NCBI RefSeq assembly: GCF_008704655.1
Contig: NZ_CP023688.1
Coordinates: forward strand, 8,745,001-8,809,000
DNA from: Streptomyces rimosus
GTDB taxonomy: Bacteria > Actinomycetota > Actinomycetes > Streptomycetales > Streptomycetaceae
Reading direction: 5' to 3'
Length of the DNA stretch: 64,000 nucleotides
Each line of letters starts with the position of its first letter. Position 1 is the first letter of the stretch. Shown here piece by piece: positions 53,329 to 62,495 of the stretch. The position numbers and the translations under genes were made by a program. The notes below the pieces were generated by a model. The model saw nothing but the letters and a program-made list of their open reading frames with translations, did no database searches and was not told the DNA's origin.

Positions 53329-54177
53329 GTGGAGAAGCGAAACTGGCTCATCACCGGCGTCAGTACGGGCCTTGGTCGTGCCTTCGCCCAGGCCGCCCTG
53401 GCCGCCGGGCACACCGTCGTCGGCACCGTCCGCTCCGAAGCGGACCTGCGGTCCTTCGAAGAGCTCAGGCCCGGGCGCGCTCACGGCCGAATTCTGGACG
53501 TGACGGACGATGACGCCCTATTCGGCGTGGTCGGGGAGGTCGAGAGCAGCGTCGGTCCGCTGGACGTGGTCATCGCCAACGCCGGCTACGGCCTGGAGGG
53601 GACCTTCGAGGAAACCCCGCTGGCCGAGGTGCGGCGGCAGTTCGAGGTCAACGTGTTCGGGGCAGTGGCCACCCTGCAGGCAGCGCTGCCCCACATGCGC
53701 CGGCGCCGCCGCGGACACCTGATGGCCGTCACCTCCATGGGTGGGCTCATGGCCGTGCCCGGCATGTCCGCCTACTGCGGCAGCAAGTTCGCCCTGGAGG
53801 GCATTCTGGAGGCGCTGGGCAAGGAGGTCGCGCAGTTCGGGATCCACGTGACGGCGATCGAGCCCGGCTCCTTCCGTACCGACTGGGCCGGACGGTCCAT
53901 GACACGCGCCGCGCAGTCCATCGACGACTACGACGAGCTGTTCACCCCCATCCGTGAGGCGCGGCAGAAGGCCAGCGGGAACCAACTGGGCAACCCGGCC
54001 AAGGCCGGGGAAGCGGTCGTGCACATCACGTCGGTCGATCAGCCGCCGGCCCACCTCGTCCTGGGCTCGGACGCGCTGCGGCTGGTCAGCGCCGCGCGCA
54101 CGGCCGTGGACGAGGACATCCGCGCTTGGGAGCAGCTCTCCCGTACGACCGACTTCGCCGAGGGCGCTCAGCTCTGA
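53329..54177 (+). CDS. Short-chain dehydrogenase/reductase
   Basis: A 282-residue NAD(P)-dependent oxidoreductase. GTG 53329 is chosen for GGAGGA 7 bases upstream; the longer frame from 53278 lacks a ribosome site. The cofactor motif is WLITGVSTGLGRAFAQAAL. IANAGYG is the NAG motif. The catalytic set is VTSMGGLMAVPGMSAYCGSKFALEG, with the Tyr-x-x-x-Lys of AYCGSK. IEPGSFRTDW is the later substrate-region motif. Similar 'classical' SDRs act on retinol-like or aliphatic substrates; the substrate here is unknown. Its stop overlaps the TetR start (TGATG). Confidence 0.92.
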   Translation: MEKRNWLITGVSTGLGRAFAQAALAAGHTVVGTVRSEADLRSFEELRPGRAHGRILDVTDDDALFGVVGEVESSVGPLDVVIANAGYGLEGTFEETPLAEVRRQFEVNVFGAVATLQAALPHMRRRRRGHLMAVTSMGGLMAVPGMSAYCGSKFALEGILEALGKEVAQFGIHVTAIEPGSFRTDWAGRSMTRAAQSIDDYDELFTPIREARQKASGNQLGNPAKAGEAVVHITSVDQPPAHLVLGSDALRLVSAARTAVDEDIRAWEQLSRTTDFAEGAQL

Positions 54178-54791
54178 TGCCCAGCTACCACCCCGCGCGC
54201 AGCCGGCGCGCCACCGAACGCAAGGGCGATGTCCGGGAGCGGGCCATCCTGGACACCTGCGAAGCCCTGCTGGCGCACAAGGGCTACGACGCCATGACCG
54301 TCGGCGGCATCGCCCAGGGCGCCGGCATCACACGCGGCGCCCTGTACTTCTACTTCGGTTCCAAACAGGAAGCGGTCACGGCACTCGTGGCCCGGACCGT
54401 CGAGCACCTGTGGGAACGGTCCCGGACCACCGCGCAGACCGACGAGCCGCGCCAGGCCATCGCAGCAGCCATGCAGCGCACGGTCGAGCTGTGGAACGAG
54501 CACGGCCTGGTCATGCGCACGGCGATCGACCTCTCACTGACCGTGCCGGAGATCGGCGAGCTGTGGAACCACACGGCTGACCTGTTCATCGCGGCCATCA
54601 CCGCCGTCCTGGAGCGCGCCGGCGTCCAGGCGGGCACCGCACCGGACCAGGCGTCGTCGATGGCACGCGCCCTGTGCTGGATGATCGAGCGGACCTTCTA
54701 CCACGCCTCGCAGAAATCCCGCGACGAGTTGCAAAAGGCATCTGCGACCTGCGAACACATCTGGCTGATCAGCGCCGGCCTGATCAACTGA
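54177..54791 (+). CDS. TetR-family repressor
   Basis: A 204-residue DNA-binding regulator. The HTH is AILDTCEALLAHKGYDAMTVGGIAQGAGITRGALYFYFGSKQEAV, a textbook TetR N-terminal domain. The rest is the helical ligand-binding/dimer domain. ATG 54177 overlaps the SDR stop as TGATG, so it is made from the same transcript. It probably represses its own operon through the direct repeats at 53237-53270 and releases on binding a substrate-like ligand of the SDR. Confidence 0.92.
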   Translation: MPSYHPARSRRATERKGDVRERAILDTCEALLAHKGYDAMTVGGIAQGAGITRGALYFYFGSKQEAVTALVARTVEHLWERSRTTAQTDEPRQAIAAAMQRTVELWNEHGLVMRTAIDLSLTVPEIGELWNHTADLFIAAITAVLERAGVQAGTAPDQASSMARALCWMIERTFYHASQKSRDELQKASATCEHIWLISAGLIN

Positions 54792-55024
54792 TGCATCTGG
54801 TGCGGACGATGAGGCGCGGGACCGGCCCCCGTGACTCCGAGGCCCACCGTCCAGGCACTCCGCCAGCGGGAATCCCACGAGGCACAGCGTCCTCTCCCAG
54901 TCCGGTACACGGGAGCTGGTGTCCACTCCCATGTATGGGTCTTCCAGACCGGGTTGCGAGATCTGAAGGTCACTTACGGGACAGCCCTTGCACCGGCCCG
55001 CTAGCTCAGCTGTTGTCAGAGGCA

Positions 55025-55191
55025 TCAGCCGGAGGATCTGCCCAGCACAATTCTCCACACCCGGGTCGCCACCTGGAGATTCAGCCGGTCTTCGACGTCT
55101 GCGAGATCGTTGCCGCTGATTTCGCGGATGCGCCGCAGCCTGTAGCACAGTGTGCTGCGGTGGATCGCGAGGGATGCGGCGGCCTCGTCGC
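55025..55191 (-). pseudogene. PucR-family regulator, last 55 codons
   Basis: Minus strand reads EAAASLAIHRSTLCYRLRRIREISGNDLADVEDRLNLQVATRVWRIVLG and ends in TGA at 55025. This is the C-terminal PucR helix-turn-helix. Everything upstream of codon about -55 is missing, and the sequence changes abruptly at 55191 into the next, oppositely oriented fragment. It cannot be expressed as a full protein. Confidence 0.75.
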
Positions 55192-56108
55192 CTCACCACG
55201 GTCACCGTCGACGCGGTGGCCACCGGAGGCCAGGCCGCCAGCTCGTCGCGCATCGAGAACTACCTCGGCTTCCCGTCGGGCATCTCCGGGGGCGAGCTCA
55301 TCGAACGCGCGGTGCTCCAAGCCCACAAGTTCGGTGCCCGCCTCATGGTGCCGGCCCAGGTCACGGGGCTCAGCCCGCAGGACGACGAGTACGTCGTCAC
55401 CTTCACCGACGGGTCCAGGGCGCGGGCGGGCGCCGTGGTGCTCGCCTCGGGCGTGTGGTACCGCAGGCTCGAAGTGCCCGGCCTCGACCGTCTGGAAGGC
55501 ATCAGCGTCTACTACGCGGCGACGGTCCACGAGGCCAGTCTCTGCCGGGCGGATCCGGTCGCCGTGGTCGGCGGTGGGAACTCCGCCGGGCAGGCGGCGC
55601 TGTTCCTCGCCAACCACGCGTCCAAGGTTTACCTCCTCGTCCGGGGTGGCGATCTCAACGCGGACATGTCGTGCTACCTGGTGGACCAGGTGGAGCGGCA
55701 CCCCAGGATCGAGGTGCTGCAAACAACGCAAGCCATGAGTGCCACGAGCTGCAGGCCGCGGCGCTGTTCGTGTTCATCGGGGCCCGGCCGCGCACGGAAT
55801 GGCTCAGGGGTGTGCTGGCCCTGGACGAGAAGGGCTTCGTCCTCACCGGCGCCGACGCCCAGGCGGTGGCCGACGCGAACAAATGGGCCTCGCTGGGCCG
55901 CGATCCGATGCTGCTGGAGTCCACCCTTCCCGGGGTCTTCGCCGCCGACGACGTCCGAAGCGGTTCGGTCACACGCGTGGCCTCGGCGACCGGTGAGGAT
56001 GCCATGGTGATCCGCCTCGTGCACGAGCACCGGGAACAGGCGGGCAACCTGGTCCGCTCCGTGGGCCCCGAGGGGCCTCGTCCGGCAGCGGGTCAGTCGG
56101 TGCCCTGA
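55192..56108 (+). pseudogene. Thioredoxin-reductase-like flavoprotein, truncated and frameshifted
   Basis: From 55195 the plus strand encodes TVDAVATGGQAASSSRIENYLGFPSGISGGEL, then VVLASGVWYRRLEVPGL and VAVVGGGNSAGQAALFLANHASKVYLLVRG (NAD(P) fold). The N-terminal FAD fold is absent because the sequence begins mid-domain. Near 55733 the frame shifts. ALFVFIGARPRTEWL and PGVFAADDVRSGSVTRVASATGEDAMVIRLVHEH follow in another frame to the stop at 56108. The family is thioredoxin-reductase-like, of the type fused to sensor modules, as seen by the IENYLGFP and GVWYR blocks. Both defects show loss of function. Confidence 0.8.
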
Positions 56109-56161
56109 CGGTGACCGCCCCTGACGGGCCTCAGCAGGCGGCCCGATACATCACAGAAGAG

Positions 56162-56794
56162 TCAGTTGCGCTGAAGAGCTTGTTGGGCCGTGGCCCAGTT
56201 GTCGTGCAGACGGTCCAGGTACGACTGGGCCTGGGGGCCGGGTGCCGTGCCTCGGGCAAAGGCCCGCATGTTGCCCGCGCCGGTGTTGTAGCCCAAGGCC
56301 AGCAACTCGTCCCGGGACAGCGATCCGCTGCGCCGGGCGGGCAATTGCGCGTCCAAGTCGTGCAGATACCACGCCGCTGCCTTGATGGCGAGATCCCGAT
56401 CGTCGGGCAGCTCGTGCCAGTCGCGGTCGGCGAAGTCGCGTCCGCGCTTGGTCTGGTCGAAGGCGGCCCTGTGCATGTTGGCGATGCCGAAGGCAGCATC
56501 CGGTTTGCTCCGCTGCCAGGCCCGTTCCCACGCCGGGTCGTGCGGCTTGTACGCCTCGTTGTACAGGATCGCCATCAGCAGACGGGCATTCACGCCGGCC
56601 TGGCGGGCGTGCGTGACCACCTGGGGCGCGAAGCGGGACGGGTCGTACTCCTGGGCCCGCGGCGAGGCGGCGGAGGCAGTCGTCGGCGTATCCGGTGTCC
56701 GGCCGGAGCCGGCCGGAGTACAGGCCGAGCCTGCCACAGTGAGGACGAGGGCCGTGACCGCCGTCCGTACCAGAGCGCAGCGCCGCGTGGTCAC
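56162..56794 (-). CDS. Lytic-transglycosylase-like lipoprotein
   Basis: A 210-residue exported lipoprotein with an SLT/lysozyme-like domain, probably acting on peptidoglycan. GTG 56794 is chosen because GGAGG lies 10 bases upstream and the result is an ideal lipoprotein signal: basic N-terminus, hydrophobic stretch and AGSAC lipobox. The longer start at 56860 would put 22 polar residues before it. The catalytic Glu is in LMAILYNEAYKP. AAFGIANMHRAAFD, LAIKAAAWYLHDLDAQL and LALGYNTGAGN are the usual SLT motifs 2-4 in order. Confidence 0.82.
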   Translation of the reverse strand: MTTRRCALVRTAVTALVLTVAGSACTPAGSGRTPDTPTTASAASPRAQEYDPSRFAPQVVTHARQAGVNARLLMAILYNEAYKPHDPAWERAWQRSKPDAAFGIANMHRAAFDQTKRGRDFADRDWHELPDDRDLAIKAAAWYLHDLDAQLPARRSGSLSRDELLALGYNTGAGNMRAFARGTAPGPQAQSYLDRLHDNWATAQQALQRN

Positions 56795-56944
56795 CGTGTG
56801 GCCGGCCTCCCTCACCAAGTGCGTACTCCCGTCGTCGGCTCCGTGCAGCGACGGAACCATTATCGGGGACAGTGGGCCGCAGGCGGACGAGGGCGCGGGG
56901 AACCGCCGGCCGTCTGCCGGTGCTCCCCGCGCCCCACCGGTCGC

Positions 56945-58372
56945 TCAGCGCCGTCCGCGCCGCCCGGGTTCCTGGCCCGGCGGCTTCTGCCCGGTGCCCG
57001 GGAACGTCGGCTTCGGGAGGTGCGCGACCTCCCACTGGGCCTCCTCCAGCTGCTCCTCGGTGCCGTCGGGCAGCCACGGCGGGCGGTGCGCGGGGCTGCC
57101 GAAGCCGAAGGCGGAGGTCAGGTCGCCGAAGGTGGCGCGGCGCCAGTCGCTGATGTTGGGCTCGCGCACCCCCGTCCAGCGTTCCAGGAACCGCAGTACG
57201 GAGGTGTGGTCGAAGGCTTCGCCGGCGGCCCAGCCGCCCACCGTCCACGGTGAGACGATCAGGCACGGGACGCGAAAGCCGCCCCCGATGGGCAGGCCGC
57301 CCACGAACTCGTCGGGCGTCCCGGCGGGCGGCGACGGCGGCGGCACGTGGTCGAACAGGCCGTCGTTCTCGTCGTAGTTGAGGATGAAGGCGGTCTTGCG
57401 CCACACCTCACGGTTGTCGGCGATGGCCTCGATCTTCTTCGCGACGTAGTCGGCGCCCGCGGCCGGGAGGTAGGCGGGGTGCTCGGACTGGTAGCTGGTG
57501 GGGATGATCCACGACACCGCGGGCAGCCGGTCGTTGCGCGCGTCGTCCTCGAAGGTGCCCGCGGGCAGCCGGCGCATCCCCCGCTCGTACAGCGGATCGC
57601 CCGGCTTCGCGTTACGGAACCGCTGGAACTCCTCCAGCATGTTGCAGCCGTAGTTGTCCTGCTCCTGGTAGACCCGCCAGCTGATGCCGGCCTTCTGCAG
57701 GCGCTCGGCGTACGTGGTCCAGCGGTACGGGCCCGGAGCGGTGTTGCTGATGACCGGGCCGCCGCGGGTGCCGCCGGGGTCCAGGGTGCCGGTCATCCAG
57801 TACAGGCGGTTGGGCCAGGTGGGGCCGAGGACCGAGCAGAAGTAGTTGTCGCAGACGGTGAAGGCGTCGGCGAGGGCGTACTGGAAGGGGATGTCCTCGC
57901 GGGTGTGGTAGCCCATCACGTACGGGCCGTTGACGCCGTCGGCCGCCCGGTGCGCGGGCAGCCAGCGGTCCATCTTCCCGCCGTTGAGCGCCTCGTGCTG
58001 GACGAGCCAGGCGTGGCTGGTGGAGGGGATGGCCTGGGCGCTGCTCTCGTGGGTGTTCAGGCGGAAGGGCAGCAGGTAGCCGTCGGGGTGTTCGGCATCC
58101 GGCTGGTAGAAGACCGGGCGGCCACCGGGGAGCTGCGGCGCGTGCGGGTCGGCGAAGCCGCGGACGCCGCGCAGGGTGCCGAAGTAGTGGTCGAACGAGC
58201 GGTTCTCCTGCATCAGCAGGACCACGTGCTCGATGTCGCGCAGCGAGCCGCCCCGCACCGGGCCGGCCGCCACGGCCGCCTGGATGCTGGGCGGCAGCAA
58301 CGACAGCGTGGCGGCGCCGCCGACCGCACCGGCGGCGCCGGTGAGAAGTCTGCGACGGGTCATGTCGGGCAT
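56945..58372 (-). CDS. Tat-exported phosphoesterase (phospholipase C/acid phosphatase family)
   Basis: A 475-residue secreted enzyme of the alkaline-phosphatase-superfamily phosphoesterase (PF04185-type) group. The leader MTRRRLLTGAAGAVGGAATL is a twin-arginine signal. Mature motifs are EHVVLLMQENRSFDHYFGTL (metal and nucleophile region), GPTWPNRLYWMTG, AFILNYDENDGLFDHVPPP (metal ligands) and GFRVPCLIVSPWT. AGGAGG precedes ATG 58372. Members hydrolyse phospholipids or phosphate monoesters, often under phosphate starvation. No PHO-box-like repeat was recognised upstream. Confidence 0.88.
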   Translation of the reverse strand: MPDMTRRRLLTGAAGAVGGAATLSLLPPSIQAAVAAGPVRGGSLRDIEHVVLLMQENRSFDHYFGTLRGVRGFADPHAPQLPGGRPVFYQPDAEHPDGYLLPFRLNTHESSAQAIPSTSHAWLVQHEALNGGKMDRWLPAHRAADGVNGPYVMGYHTREDIPFQYALADAFTVCDNYFCSVLGPTWPNRLYWMTGTLDPGGTRGGPVISNTAPGPYRWTTYAERLQKAGISWRVYQEQDNYGCNMLEEFQRFRNAKPGDPLYERGMRRLPAGTFEDDARNDRLPAVSWIIPTSYQSEHPAYLPAAGADYVAKKIEAIADNREVWRKTAFILNYDENDGLFDHVPPPSPPAGTPDEFVGGLPIGGGFRVPCLIVSPWTVGGWAAGEAFDHTSVLRFLERWTGVREPNISDWRRATFGDLTSAFGFGSPAHRPPWLPDGTEEQLEEAQWEVAHLPKPTFPGTGQKPPGQEPGRRGRR

Positions 58373-59157
58373 GAAAGCGCTCCCTCCTGGGACACACGGG
58401 CCCGTAGCGGGCCGCACCGACTGTCGTGGCGACAGCGCGTCCGGGGGAGGAGGGGGCACATGAAAGGAGCGGCAATTGGCCGTGAACAGGAGCGGGCTGT
58501 CCGTAACCACCGTCTTGACGTCCGCATCCCGTCGGCTGACCGTACGACCTCGCCGTACACCACACGACGCGCCCACTTCGGACGATCGCCTCGCCCCGTG
58601 CCGCCCTGACGGGGAGGAGCCTGCATGTGCCTGCCTGGGCGCACGCGGCGCTCATGGGGAGAACGAAGCGGGGCTGCCGGGGCGGGGCGGGGCGGGGCGC
58701 GATCGGAGGGGTGCGGGGCGGCCTGCACGCGCCTGGGGCGGTGGAGCGTGGTGGACATGGGGAGGCCCGCGTTGTGTAAGGGGCCGTCAATCCGTCAACC
58801 ACATCTGTCCGGGTGGCTTTACAGTGGTCTACGTCCGGCGACCGGCCGGCACTTGGGCGCTAACCGCCCGTGCCTCGGGGCGTCCTCCAGGAGGATCACG
58901 CGGTTCGTTTCGCACCGCGTCTGGCCGCTGCCGCGGCGGCGCCGGCCGTCTTGGCCACCGCCCTGGCAGAACCGCCGCACCTACGCGGGGGACAACCACC
59001 GCGACACCGCCGCATGGTTGCCGGTACCAAGCACTGGAACCACCGCGGACGGGCCCCACCGCCCTCGCCGGTGTGCCGCAGCCGAGGGGGCTGTGGCACG
59101 TCCGGTGAAAATACGCGCTTGAAGCAGTCGCGATGGGTGATCGATAGGCTCGGATGC
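58373..59157. other. Non-coding gap with a GGGGC tandem repeat
   Basis: Frames here are Arg/Gly/Pro-rich with no recognised product. Bases 58679-58698 are four perfect GGGGC units, which could fold into a G-quadruplex on the plus strand. The BASS-type gene promoter probably lies near 59105-59150. Confidence 0.5.
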
Positions 59158-60210
59158 GTGACGACGGTGATGACGGTGACGGCGGTCGTGCAGCGGTGGC
59201 TGTTGAGGCTGATGCTGGCCTGCTACGTGCTGGCCGGTGCGTTGCCGGGGCCCGGTGAGGCGCTGCGCGGCTTGGTGCTGCGCATGCCGATGGGCGCGTC
59301 CGTGTTGACCCTGCCAATGGTGTTGCTCGCGATGATGTTGTTCAACGCCGGGCTGGGGGTGCGCATCACCGATCTGCGCGTCGTGCTGTGCCGGCCGGCG
59401 CGGCTGGTGCTCGGCATCGCCGCCAATGCCCTGCTCCCCTTGCTCGTGCTGCCAGCCGTTGCCCTGGGCCTGCGTGCCTGGCCCGATCCGGGAGAGGCGG
59501 AGGGGCTGGTGGTCGGGCTCCTGCTGGTGCTGGCGATGCCGATCGCGGGCGGCGCCGCCTCGTGGGGACAGACCGCGGGAGGCAACGTCCCGCTGGTCGT
59601 CGCGATGGTGATCGGCTCCACTGTGCTCAGCCCGCTCACCGTCCCGCTCGGGATCCACCTGGCCGGTCGACTGGTCGGCCCCCATGGTGCCGGAATCCTG
59701 GACGACACCACCACGGTCGACGTCATCGCCGGGACCGGTGCCGGAGTGTTCGCGCTGGTGTCGGTGGTACTGCCGTGCCTTGCCGGGATCGCCGTACGCG
59801 TCGCGCTCGGCGAGGACCGTGTCCACCAGGTGCTGCCCGCGGTCAAGGCAGTGAACCTGGTGAACATCCTGCTGCTGTGCTACGTCAACGCCGCGGGCGC
59901 ATTGGGGCAGGTGCTCGCCCGTCCGGACTCCGACCTGCTGGTGCTGGCACTCGGCCTGTCCGGCGCGGTGTGCTGCCTGACCTTTTGCTGCGGGCGGTGG
60001 ATGTCCTCCTGGACGCGGTGCGACCGGCCGGACGGAATCTCCCTGATCTTTGCCACGGGGATGAACAACAGCAGCGCGGCAGCGGTGTTGGCCGCCGGCT
60101 GGTTCTCCCATCGCCCTGGGGTGCTGCTGCCGATCCTCTCGTACAGCCTGCTGCAGAAAATCGTGGCAGGAGCGGCAGGGCGGCCGTCCCGACCCGAACG
60201 GCGGTCTTGA
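59158..60210 (+). CDS. Bile-acid:sodium-symporter-family (BASS) transporter
   Basis: A 350-residue inner-membrane protein with about nine to ten hydrophobic helices. GTG 59158 begins it; ATG 59170 is an alternative. The first helix follows TAVVQRWLLRLMLACYVLAG. LFNAGLGVRITDLRVVLCRPARL and GISLIFATGMNNSSAAAVLAAGWF fit the BASS family's two crossover-helix motifs, the latter replacing a glutamine-rich xQNxxLA. The family transports organic anions with sodium. It lies divergent from the PLC gene by 785 bases. The substrate is unknown. Confidence 0.78.
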   Translation: MTTVMTVTAVVQRWLLRLMLACYVLAGALPGPGEALRGLVLRMPMGASVLTLPMVLLAMMLFNAGLGVRITDLRVVLCRPARLVLGIAANALLPLLVLPAVALGLRAWPDPGEAEGLVVGLLLVLAMPIAGGAASWGQTAGGNVPLVVAMVIGSTVLSPLTVPLGIHLAGRLVGPHGAGILDDTTTVDVIAGTGAGVFALVSVVLPCLAGIAVRVALGEDRVHQVLPAVKAVNLVNILLLCYVNAAGALGQVLARPDSDLLVLALGLSGAVCCLTFCCGRWMSSWTRCDRPDGISLIFATGMNNSSAAAVLAAGWFSHRPGVLLPILSYSLLQKIVAGAAGRPSRPERRS

Positions 60211-60360
60211 GGGGGCGCGGTTCTGTCCACGGAAGTGATCGCCGGCATCCCCGTCTGGTGGACCACCGAGCCTGACGACCGGTGCGGGACACCGCCTTCG
60301 TGCCGCCGCGCGGACCGGCCCCATGGCAGTGTCCACTGCTGCCCGGGTGGACTGCGGTGT

Positions 60361-61290
60361 TCAGCGCCACATGGTGCCGTAGGCGGCCATGGCCGGCTCC
60401 CGGAGGGAGGCCCGTTCGTCCAGGCGCCGTTGCCCGTGCTGGAGGGGGCAGAGGGTGTCCGGGTCATGCCAGGTGGGGCCGCCGGTGGTGTCGGCCCAGA
60501 AGATGCCGTACTCGCCTTCCGGCGTCATGGCCCAGGCGGCGTAGGCGTCCACCGTGCCCCAGCCGGCGAAGGCGATGCCGCGCAGGGTGCGGGCGGGTAC
60601 GGGGGCCGGCCGCGACCAGTGCTGGGCGGCGTCTTGGGAGAGCGCGCACCATACGGCGCCGTCGTGGTCGGGCCAGGCCAGCAGCAGGCGGTCGGCGCGC
60701 CCGGCCCCGGTCCGGCCGACCACCGAGGGCCAGGAGCCGGTTGCGGTGTGCGGTCCCCGTACGACGTGGCGGTGGTTCCACTCCGTACCGTCGGGGGAGG
60801 GGCACAGGCGGATCGTGCGGTCGCGGCCTGCGCCGGTGAAGGTCAGCCAGGTGCAGGCGGTGTGGGTGGTGGTGGCACTGGGGCGTGAGGAGGTCATGGG
60901 CCAGCCGTTGAACAGCGCCTGCCCGGGTATCCAGAACCGGCCGTCGAAGGCGGCGTGGAACAGCCGCTCGTCGGCGCCCGGCCCTTTCCAGTACAGGTGC
61001 AGTCCGTGGTGGCCGGCGACCAGGGCGGGGGAGTGGCTGGAGTGGGCGCCGGGGACCGCGCGCGGTCGGCTCCAACTGGAGCCGTCGCTCACGGCCCACC
61101 ACAGTGCCTGGTCGCGCTCGTCACGCCAGGCCAGGTAGAGCAGGCCGCGCCATGCCGCCAGGACGGGGCGTTCCAGCGACATGGCGCCGAGCACCCGTTG
61201 GTGTGGTGTCCAGGTGATTCCGTCGCGGGTCTGGGACCACCACAGGCCCGTATCGCCCAGCGCGCCCCGCCAGGCCATGTACAACGGCAC
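60361..61290 (-). CDS. Sialidase/lectin-like beta-propeller protein
   Basis: A 309-residue protein built from repeated Trp-rich units (LWWSQTRDGITW, LYLAWRDERDQALWWAVSDGSSW, WAMTPEGEYGIFWADT and others), about six copies of a short blade, so a beta-propeller is predicted. GTG 61290 has AGGAGG 4 bases upstream; the frame extends to 61425 without a better start. No signal peptide or membrane helix is obvious, and the Asp-box of sialidases (SxDxGxxW) is only approximate (SQTRDGITW, SPDGTEWN). A fucose-lectin-like or glycan-binding role is a guess. Confidence 0.65.
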   Translation of the reverse strand: MPLYMAWRGALGDTGLWWSQTRDGITWTPHQRVLGAMSLERPVLAAWRGLLYLAWRDERDQALWWAVSDGSSWSRPRAVPGAHSSHSPALVAGHHGLHLYWKGPGADERLFHAAFDGRFWIPGQALFNGWPMTSSRPSATTTHTACTWLTFTGAGRDRTIRLCPSPDGTEWNHRHVVRGPHTATGSWPSVVGRTGAGRADRLLLAWPDHDGAVWCALSQDAAQHWSRPAPVPARTLRGIAFAGWGTVDAYAAWAMTPEGEYGIFWADTTGGPTWHDPDTLCPLQHGQRRLDERASLREPAMAAYGTMWR

Positions 61291-61565
61291 ACCGCCTCCT
61301 GTCCGAGGCTTCGTACGGGCCCGATCACCCGCACCACCGGAGATGCCTTCTTGCCCTTCGGCGTTGCCCGGATCGGCAGATGTGCCCCGTGTGGTGTACA
61401 GGGCCGCATGCGCTTTCCGGGACACGGCAGCCAGGCGTAGGGGGAGACGGAGTCGGCTCGCAGTGGGGCCGGGACGTCCTGGCTGCGGCCGCCGTGCTCG
61501 CCGCGCCCCGACCGGCGATCACCTGGGGAGGAGCCCGGCCGGTGCCGCGTACTCGGGCGGGCGGC

Positions 61566-62495
61566 TCAGGGGCCGGTCTCGCCCTGGGCGACTTCGACGT
61601 CCTGGTGGACGTGGAGCGCGCCGGTCCCCGCGGCCCCGCAGGACAGCAAGGCGCAGACGGCCAGCGGGACGGCGATCCAGGAAGCGGCGCGCGGGGCGCG
61701 TGCGGCGGGGCGCAGCAGGGCTGTCACGCGCCGGGGTACGGGGCCGGTGGTGGCCGCGGGTGTGACCGTGGACCGGGAGGTGTGTGCCGTGTGCGCGGCC
61801 AGCGCGGCGCGGGCGATGGCGCGCGCGGTCAGGCCACGGTCGCCGACGCTGGTGGCGGCGGCTTCGTCGGCGGCCCGTTCGGCGGCCAGCCGGATGTCCT
61901 CGCGTACCGGGCGCAGGGCGGGGTGGCAGTGCGCGGCGAGTTCGGCCGCGGCCAGGAAGTAGTGATGACCGCCGGCGTTGTGGGCGCGCTCGTGCGCGAA
62001 GAGTGCTTCGCGCTCGCGTGCGTCGAGGCTGCGCAGCATGGCGGTGGTGACGACGATGCGGTGCGGGCGGCCGGGCAGGGCGTAGGCGTCGGGGTGTGGC
62101 GATTCGACGACGCACAGGTCGCCCGCGGCGGGCTGGCGGCCGGCTTGGGACCGGGCGGTACGCAGACGGGCGGCCTGCCGTACGACCGAGTGGCCGAGGG
62201 TGAGGGTCGCGAGGATGAGCAGGGCGGTGGCCAGGGCGGCCAGGGGCAGTACCAGCCGTTCGGGGGCGGTGCGCAGCGGGTGCACCAGTTCACCGAGGGC
62301 GGCGAAGGCCGGGATGTCGAGCAGGCCGGTCAGCGCGAGGGTGCCGAGCGCCGCCACGGTGCCGGCCGCGAGGAGCAGCGCCGAGACGCTGAGGATCCAC
62401 AGGGCGGCCACCGGCGGGCAGCGGTCGAGGACACGGCGGGCCAGCAGGGGCGCCGCGCAGGGCAGAAGGAGCGGGGCCAGCAGCAATGCGATCAT
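61566..62495 (-). CDS. M56-family metallopeptidase (BlaR1/MecR1-like)
   Basis: A 309-residue membrane protease. Three N-terminal hydrophobic helices precede the zinc motif FAHERAHNAGGHH (HExxH). AAERAADEAAA supplies the third ligand Glu. A final helix (IAVPLAVCALLSCGAAG) ends the chain. There is no penicillin-binding sensor domain, so it is the short M56 form. ATG 62495 overlaps the BlaI stop (TGATG), so the pair is co-translated. By family knowledge such proteases cleave a BlaI-type repressor after an envelope signal. Confidence 0.88.
   Translation of the reverse strand: MIALLLAPLLLPCAAPLLARRVLDRCPPVAALWILSVSALLLAAGTVAALGTLALTGLLDIPAFAALGELVHPLRTAPERLVLPLAALATALLILATLTLGHSVVRQAARLRTARSQAGRQPAAGDLCVVESPHPDAYALPGRPHRIVVTTAMLRSLDAREREALFAHERAHNAGGHHYFLAAAELAAHCHPALRPVREDIRLAAERAADEAAATSVGDRGLTARAIARAALAAHTAHTSRSTVTPAATTGPVPRRVTALLRPAARAPRAASWIAVPLAVCALLSCGAAGTGALHVHQDVEVAQGETGP

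Noticed and set aside
55001..55012. tRNA D-arm-like CTAGCTCAGCTG
   Set aside because: No acceptor, anticodon or T arm can be paired around it.
58870..59157. Upstream extension of the BASS-type transporter
   Set aside because: The extension is Arg/Pro-rich with no helix or ribosome site; the family begins near GTG 59158.
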